A stretch of DNA of 64,000 nucleotides. It comes from Lacticaseibacillus sharpeae JCM 1186 = DSM 20505. GTDB lineage: Bacteria; Bacillota; Bacilli; Lactobacillales; Lactobacillaceae. The translations under genes were made by a program, and so were the position numbers. The notes under the pieces were generated by a model. It worked only from the letters and a program-made list of their open reading frames with translations, did not search any database and had not been told where the DNA came from. The DNA lies in assembly GCF_001436225.1 (NCBI RefSeq), contig NZ_AYYO01000037.1, forward strand, positions 1 through 64,000, read 5' to 3'. Below, in pieces: positions 60,743 to 64,000 of this stretch (positions are counted from its first letter, which is position 1; the number at the start of each line of letters is the position of its first letter).

Positions 60743-61783
60743 ATGTACGCGGTAATATGCCTCCGGTGCGTAACCACCTTGGCCCGCACCAACAATCATG
60801 CGGTCTTGAGTGCGGTCGGAATCGTCATCGCTGCTGATCTGAATCCCCTTAGGCGCCAATGTCACTGGTGCAGACGCGGGCAAACTATTAGCAAAGTAGC
60901 CAAACGTAACGGTCATCGCGCCGGCATTCATCTCACCGCGCATCAGCACTTCATGTTGACCGTTAACATCCTGACCACTGATGACGGCGCCCTTGGTGAC
61001 ATCAGTATACACGCTGTCTGCCGGCCGCTTTTGCACCTGGTTAGTGACGACGATGGTCTGGCCATTAGCCTCGTTCTTCCACGTGCCGATGAGGCTGGTG
61101 AAATTCTCCTGGCTGACCTGGGTTAAGTTCATCCCCTGCATCGCCTTGAACTGCGCCGCGGTCACGTTCTGTGCGTAGACTTCTGTAGCTGAATTGTTGC
61201 TGGTCCACACCACGATGAGGTTCTGCTCGTTGGTCTTCGTACCCGTGATGTAACCGTAGTCCGTGGTCGTGTGGCGGGGATAGAAGGTGATGCCCCAGTT
61301 AATCGCAACGCTGTCCGCATCACGCAGGTCCGCACTCAACACCCCATTTTTCACGGCGTATGCTAAGTCGTGATTGCCGGCGTTATCGGTCAAGCTAGTG
61401 TTCCGAACGGTAACGCCGGAGACATTGAACCCGTGGGCGGTCACCGCCAGCTTAGAGCCATCACCCACCGCAATCGAGAGGCCGGTCCCGTTCTGCCGGT
61501 TCGCCCCCGCCGCAATCTGCGTCCAACTGCCCGTCAGACTACTGTAATTACCCTTTTGCAGCTGGGCAAAATTCATCTGCGTCGGCGTCGCTTTGGCCGC
61601 TGTCGCCTTGGCTGAAGAAGACTGCTTCTTGACGGCCTTCTTCGTAGATGTTGCCGCGGATTTTTTCTTGGCCACCTTGGTCGTCCGCGGCGTCTTGTCC
61701 GTGCTGGCCTTGTGCTGCTGACCACAACCGCCTAGTGTAAGCGCAGCAATGGCAACGACCGTGAGTAACACCTGCTTTTGCAT
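60740..61783 (-). CDS. lipoprotein with two repeated wall/secretory domains (DUF6287-like)
   Basis: A 347-residue lipoprotein with signal MQKQVLLTVVAIAALTLGGC (lipobox LGGC), a Lys/Ser/Thr/Ala-rich stalk (about 24-70), and two copies of a domain starting MNFAQLQKGNYSSLTGSWTQ and MNLTQVSQENFTSLIGTWKN. The repeat resembles a domain common in surface lipoproteins of lactobacilli and enterococci (DUF6287). The ATG at 61783 has GGGAGG seven bases upstream. It is the second gene of an operon with an unknown membrane protein. The function is not known; a cell-surface role is inferred from the anchor. Confidence 0.8.
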   Translation of the reverse strand: MQKQVLLTVVAIAALTLGGCGQQHKASTDKTPRTTKVAKKKSAATSTKKAVKKQSSSAKATAAKATPTQMNFAQLQKGNYSSLTGSWTQIAAGANRQNGTGLSIAVGDGSKLAVTAHGFNVSGVTVRNTSLTDNAGNHDLAYAVKNGVLSADLRDADSVAINWGITFYPRHTTTDYGYITGTKTNEQNLIVVWTSNNSATEVYAQNVTAAQFKAMQGMNLTQVSQENFTSLIGTWKNEANGQTIVVTNQVQKRPADSVYTDVTKGAVISGQDVNGQHEVLMRGEMNAGAMTVTFGYFANSLPASAPVTLAPKGIQISSDDDSDRTQDRMIVGAGQGGYAPEAYYRVH

Positions 61784-61811
61784 CATTTTCCTCCCAGATA
61801 AATATTGACTA

Positions 61812-62552
61812 TTAAGGCTTAAGAATTGCGTAGGCCTTCCCAATCATGTTTTCAACCGATGGGCTATCCGTCAATACCAATGAGACTTTCGGGTATGGCA
61901 GGTAGTTCGTCAGGACGTCGAAGTGCCACTCGTAAAAATCGGTGGTGTTCGAGTTCGTATTCGTGTTCGCCCCGCCGATAGACAGTCCCGTGTCGCCAAT
62001 CGCGGTTGCGCCGCCAAAGGTGTTCGAGCTGGCATTCGTGTGCGAACCCGTGTGGACCCGTTCACGGTAGACCTCCTTGATGTCAGACTTATTGTACGCC
62101 ACGAGTAGTGATGCGTCCGCGTCAAGGTAAATGAAGCGTTCATTACTGTAAAGCAGTGCCTTACGCGCCGTCCGGAACCAAGCCCACTGGCCAATCATTA
62201 ACTTAGCGCCCACCTGTTCCGCCAAGTAGTCCGTGTGCTGATAGCGCGCCTGCGTTAATTCTTCATTGGCAGCGGCAATCTGCTGGCGAATCTTCGTGCG
62301 GAAGCCACCATTTTTGCGCAGCACGAAGGCGATGACGAGCAGGACAATCCCAATACCGAAAAATGACGTCAGAATACCGAAAACAAGGCATGCGAGCATT
62401 ATCATTTTGTCCATGTTCTCTTTGCCGTCAAGTTCTTCGACTGTCCGATCATGCCGCAGAATTGCTTCTGCCCCCTTGTCCCATTGCTCGAATATCGGCA
62501 AGTTCATGTGGTCATATAAGTTCCACTCGCCTGGTAAAACCTCTTCACTCAT
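61812..62552 (-). CDS. membrane protein of unknown function
   Basis: A 246-residue protein: an N-terminal polar segment of about 48 residues, a hydrophobic hairpin (about 50-78, MIMLACLVFGILTSFFGIGI), a charged helical stretch (about 85-115), and a C-terminal region that may form a PH-like beta domain (ERFIYLDADASLLVAYNKSD; WHFDVLTNYLPYPKVSLVLT). The loop between about 170 and 200 is low-complexity, Asn/Thr/Gly-rich (GGANTNTNSNTTD). The start follows GGAAGAGG. It is co-transcribed with the lipoprotein gene 28 bases downstream. No confident family. Confidence 0.7.
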   Translation of the reverse strand: MSEEVLPGEWNLYDHMNLPIFEQWDKGAEAILRHDRTVEELDGKENMDKMIMLACLVFGILTSFFGIGIVLLVIAFVLRKNGGFRTKIRQQIAAANEELTQARYQHTDYLAEQVGAKLMIGQWAWFRTARKALLYSNERFIYLDADASLLVAYNKSDIKEVYRERVHTGSHTNASSNTFGGATAIGDTGLSIGGANTNTNSNTTDFYEWHFDVLTNYLPYPKVSLVLTDSPSVENMIGKAYAILKP

Positions 62553-62810
62553 AGCTAGTTCCTCTTCCTATATATAATAATTGCGCCACTGCGACTTCTT
62601 AAGTATTGGTAACAAATCGCACCGGATACCGCTATGTTATGCAGGAAAAATCGGCTAAGCAATCACTTGTGTAACATTTAGCAAACCAATTAGTTCAATC
62701 TTGCATTTATGTAATAATGCCCGCGAAACCCGCCAGATTAACGATGTGTCGGGTTCGAATGTACTTCAATGCTGGTTTAAATTTTTCAGCTGCGCCTTTG
62801 CTTCCGGCCC
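62553..62810. other. intergenic region ahead of the dlt promoter
   Basis: No gene is supported. It separates the divergent membrane protein gene from the dlt operon and must hold the minus-strand promoter of the lipoprotein operon; none stands out. Confidence 0.5.
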
Positions 62811-62876
62811 AACCTTAAAATTTCTCAGGTTCCGTTAAGGTTCCGTAGATAGTTAGCACCGCCCGCTTCTTCTATC
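62811..62876 (+). promoter_or_regulatory. dlt promoter region with tandem 9-bp repeats
   Basis: AGGTTCCGT occurs at 62827-62835 and again at 62838-62846, an 11-base period typical of OmpR-type regulator sites. AACCTTAA (62811-62818) is the complement of TTAAGGTT (62835-62842). A -10-like TATCAT lies near 62872 with no good -35, as in activator-dependent promoters. The repeats are certain; the regulator is inferred. Confidence 0.6.
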
Positions 62877-62918
62877 ATAAGTAACATCAAGTGTTTAGAA
62901 CACAGAGAGGTGAATTCC

Positions 62919-63056
62919 ATGGCCAAGTTTTGGCACCACCCCGTGACGATTTTCATCGCGCGGACGCTGCTCTACACCGCAATCATTTTGGTGCTCGTTT
63001 ACCTGTACAGCTACCGCGGGGTTTCGAACAGCCACTTTATCTACAACGAGTTTTAA
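62919..63056 (+). CDS. dltX: D-alanylation protein DltX
   Basis: A 45-residue membrane protein starting MAKFWHHPVTIFIARTLLYT, with one helix (about 10-30) and the conserved C-terminal end SNSHFIYNEF. DltX is the small first protein of most Firmicute dlt operons and takes part in passing D-alanine from DltC to teichoic acids through DltB and DltD. The ATG has AGAGAGGTG nearby. dltA follows after 87 bases, which confirms the call. Confidence 0.95.
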   Translation: MAKFWHHPVTIFIARTLLYTAIILVLVYLYSYRGVSNSHFIYNEF

Positions 63057-63143
63057 GGGGTTGAAGCTCGCAGCACCAACCAGCTCCAAGGAGTAAGAGG
63101 AAAGAACGGGCATGCTCCACATTGCCCGTCACGGGAGGAAATT

Positions 63144-64000
63144 TTGATTAAAGACATTATCACTGCTATCGACGCACAAAGTACCATCCATCCAGACCGG
63201 ATTGCTTACGACTACTGCGGCGACACCAACACGTACGGCCAGCTCAAGGCGGCCAGCGACGCGATTGCCGTGGCCATTGCCAAGCGCAACGTACCCGCTG
63301 GTCGGCCCATCATGGTTTACGCCGACCAGCATTTCGCCACCATCGCCACATTCCTGGGCTGTGTGAAGGCCGGCCACGCCTACATTCCGGTCGACACCCA
63401 CTCACCTAGCACCCGGCTCACCCAGATTGCCGACATCGCCCATCCTGCACTTACGATTGCGACGGCAACCCTGCCCGTGAACCTGCCCGGCCAGATTATG
63501 TTGCCAGACGAACTAAACGAGCTGGTGCACACGCCAATCACGGCCGCACCCAACCCAGCCACCTGCTGCAAGCCCGTGGTTGCCGACGATAACTTCTACA
63601 TCATCTTCACTTCCGGGACGACCGGCCAGCCCAAGGGTGTGCAGATTAGCCACGACAACCTGCTGAGCTTCGTCAACTGGATGGCTGCTGACTTCAACCT
63701 ACCTAAGCAGCCACGGATGCTGGCGCAGGCACCATACTCATTCGACCTGTCCGTCATGAGCCTGTACCCGTGCCTGACCGCGGGCGGCACGCTCGTTGTG
63801 TTACCTAAGGAAGCAACCAGCGATCTCGGGGCCCTGATGCGCCTGCTGCCAACGCTCAAGCTGAACGTCTGGGTTTCCACGCCGTCATTCATGGCAATGT
63901 GCCTGCTTGACCCGAACTTTGGCGCTGCGGCCCAGCCAGACCTCAGTCACATCTTCTTCTGCGGCGAGGAACTCACCAACCAGCTGGCGGGCAAGATTCT
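63144..64000 (+). CDS. dltA: D-alanine--D-alanyl carrier protein ligase, 5' part
   Basis: The first 285 residues of DltA, cut by the window end. DltA adenylates D-alanine and loads it on the carrier DltC, the first step of teichoic acid D-alanylation, which lowers surface negative charge and raises resistance to cationic peptides. The adenylation core motif FTSGTTGQPKGVQISHDNL (about residue 152-170), APYSFDLSVMSLYPCLTAGG and VSTPSFMAMCLLD are present. The start is TTG (TTG ATT AAA GAC) with GGGAGG five bases upstream. Confidence 0.95.
   Translation, partial: MIKDIITAIDAQSTIHPDRIAYDYCGDTNTYGQLKAASDAIAVAIAKRNVPAGRPIMVYADQHFATIATFLGCVKAGHAYIPVDTHSPSTRLTQIADIAHPALTIATATLPVNLPGQIMLPDELNELVHTPITAAPNPATCCKPVVADDNFYIIFTSGTTGQPKGVQISHDNLLSFVNWMAADFNLPKQPRMLAQAPYSFDLSVMSLYPCLTAGGTLVVLPKEATSDLGALMRLLPTLKLNVWVSTPSFMAMCLLDPNFGAAAQPDLSHIFFCGEELTNQLAGKI

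Noticed and set aside
62740-62770. tRNA-like GGTTCGAAT motif
   Set aside because: The bases around it cannot form an acceptor stem or anticodon arm.

Overview
The window looks like a chromosomal segment of a lactobacillus: a Gram-positive, low-redox fermenter with unusually GC-rich coding DNA for the order. The dlt genes, LPXTG pilins with a class C sortase, Rgg-type regulators, C69 dipeptidase, LmrCD-like exporter, CIRCE and LexA sites of the Bacillus type and strong GGAGG ribosome sites all point to Lactobacillaceae. A GC-rich genus such as Lacticaseibacillus is my best guess, but the species cannot be read from the sequence. No rRNA, tRNA, CRISPR array, insertion sequence or prophage was seen. 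Most genes are short transcription units closed by clear intrinsic terminators.

Layout. 1-7.2 kb (minus strand): dipeptidase, quinone reductase plus a small partner, a 49-residue protein behind a CIRCE (HrcA) site, and sbcDC behind a LexA box. 7.2-13.7 kb: a sortase-dependent pilus operon (basal pilin, backbone pilin, sortase C, large LPKTG tip protein). Its promoter lies about 270 bases upstream of the first codon and an intrinsic terminator sits in the leader. 14.4-16.2 kb: two tandem Rgg-like regulators. 16.3-23.5 kb: an ABC-F protein, an orphan metal-binding lipoprotein, a stand-alone acylating acetaldehyde dehydrogenase with a promoter flanked by an inverted repeat, an AraC regulator, a sugar O-acetyltransferase and a HAD phosphatase. 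23.6-25.5 kb: a second tandem pair of Rgg-like regulators, more AT-rich.

25.5-37.5 kb: CynX-type MFS transporter, UvrA2-like protein, a NarL-type two-component system with a MacB-like transporter, a small secreted or anchored protein, an Lsa-like ABC-F gene preceded by a complete attenuator (promoter, short uORF, antiterminator, terminator), and an SdpR/SdpI-like pair with a palindromic operator. 37.5-43 kb: FtsX-type ABC transporter, GNAT acetyltransferase, TMEM175-like channel, small membrane protein and a cold-shock-domain protein. 43.6-50.3 kb: P2-type cation ATPase and an asymmetric heterodimeric ABC exporter.

50.5-64 kb: nucleoside phosphorylase beside a decayed NUDIX gene, TetR regulator plus cardiolipin synthase, an isochorismatase-fold protein without the usual cysteine, a 6-phospho-beta-glucosidase/Gfo-Idh operon with a divergent RpiR regulator, an OmpR-type two-component system, a lipoprotein pair, and the start of the dlt operon (dltX, dltA cut by the window end).

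The common theme is the cell envelope and defence against envelope- or ribosome-directed compounds: pili, teichoic acid D-alanylation, cardiolipin, several drug or peptide exporters, two ABC-F proteins and two two-component systems. The most interesting signals are regulatory: a pilus operon gated by a leader terminator next to paired Rgg genes, a probable antibiotic-sensing attenuator before the ABC-F gene, and a heat-shock-controlled 49-residue protein of unknown function.
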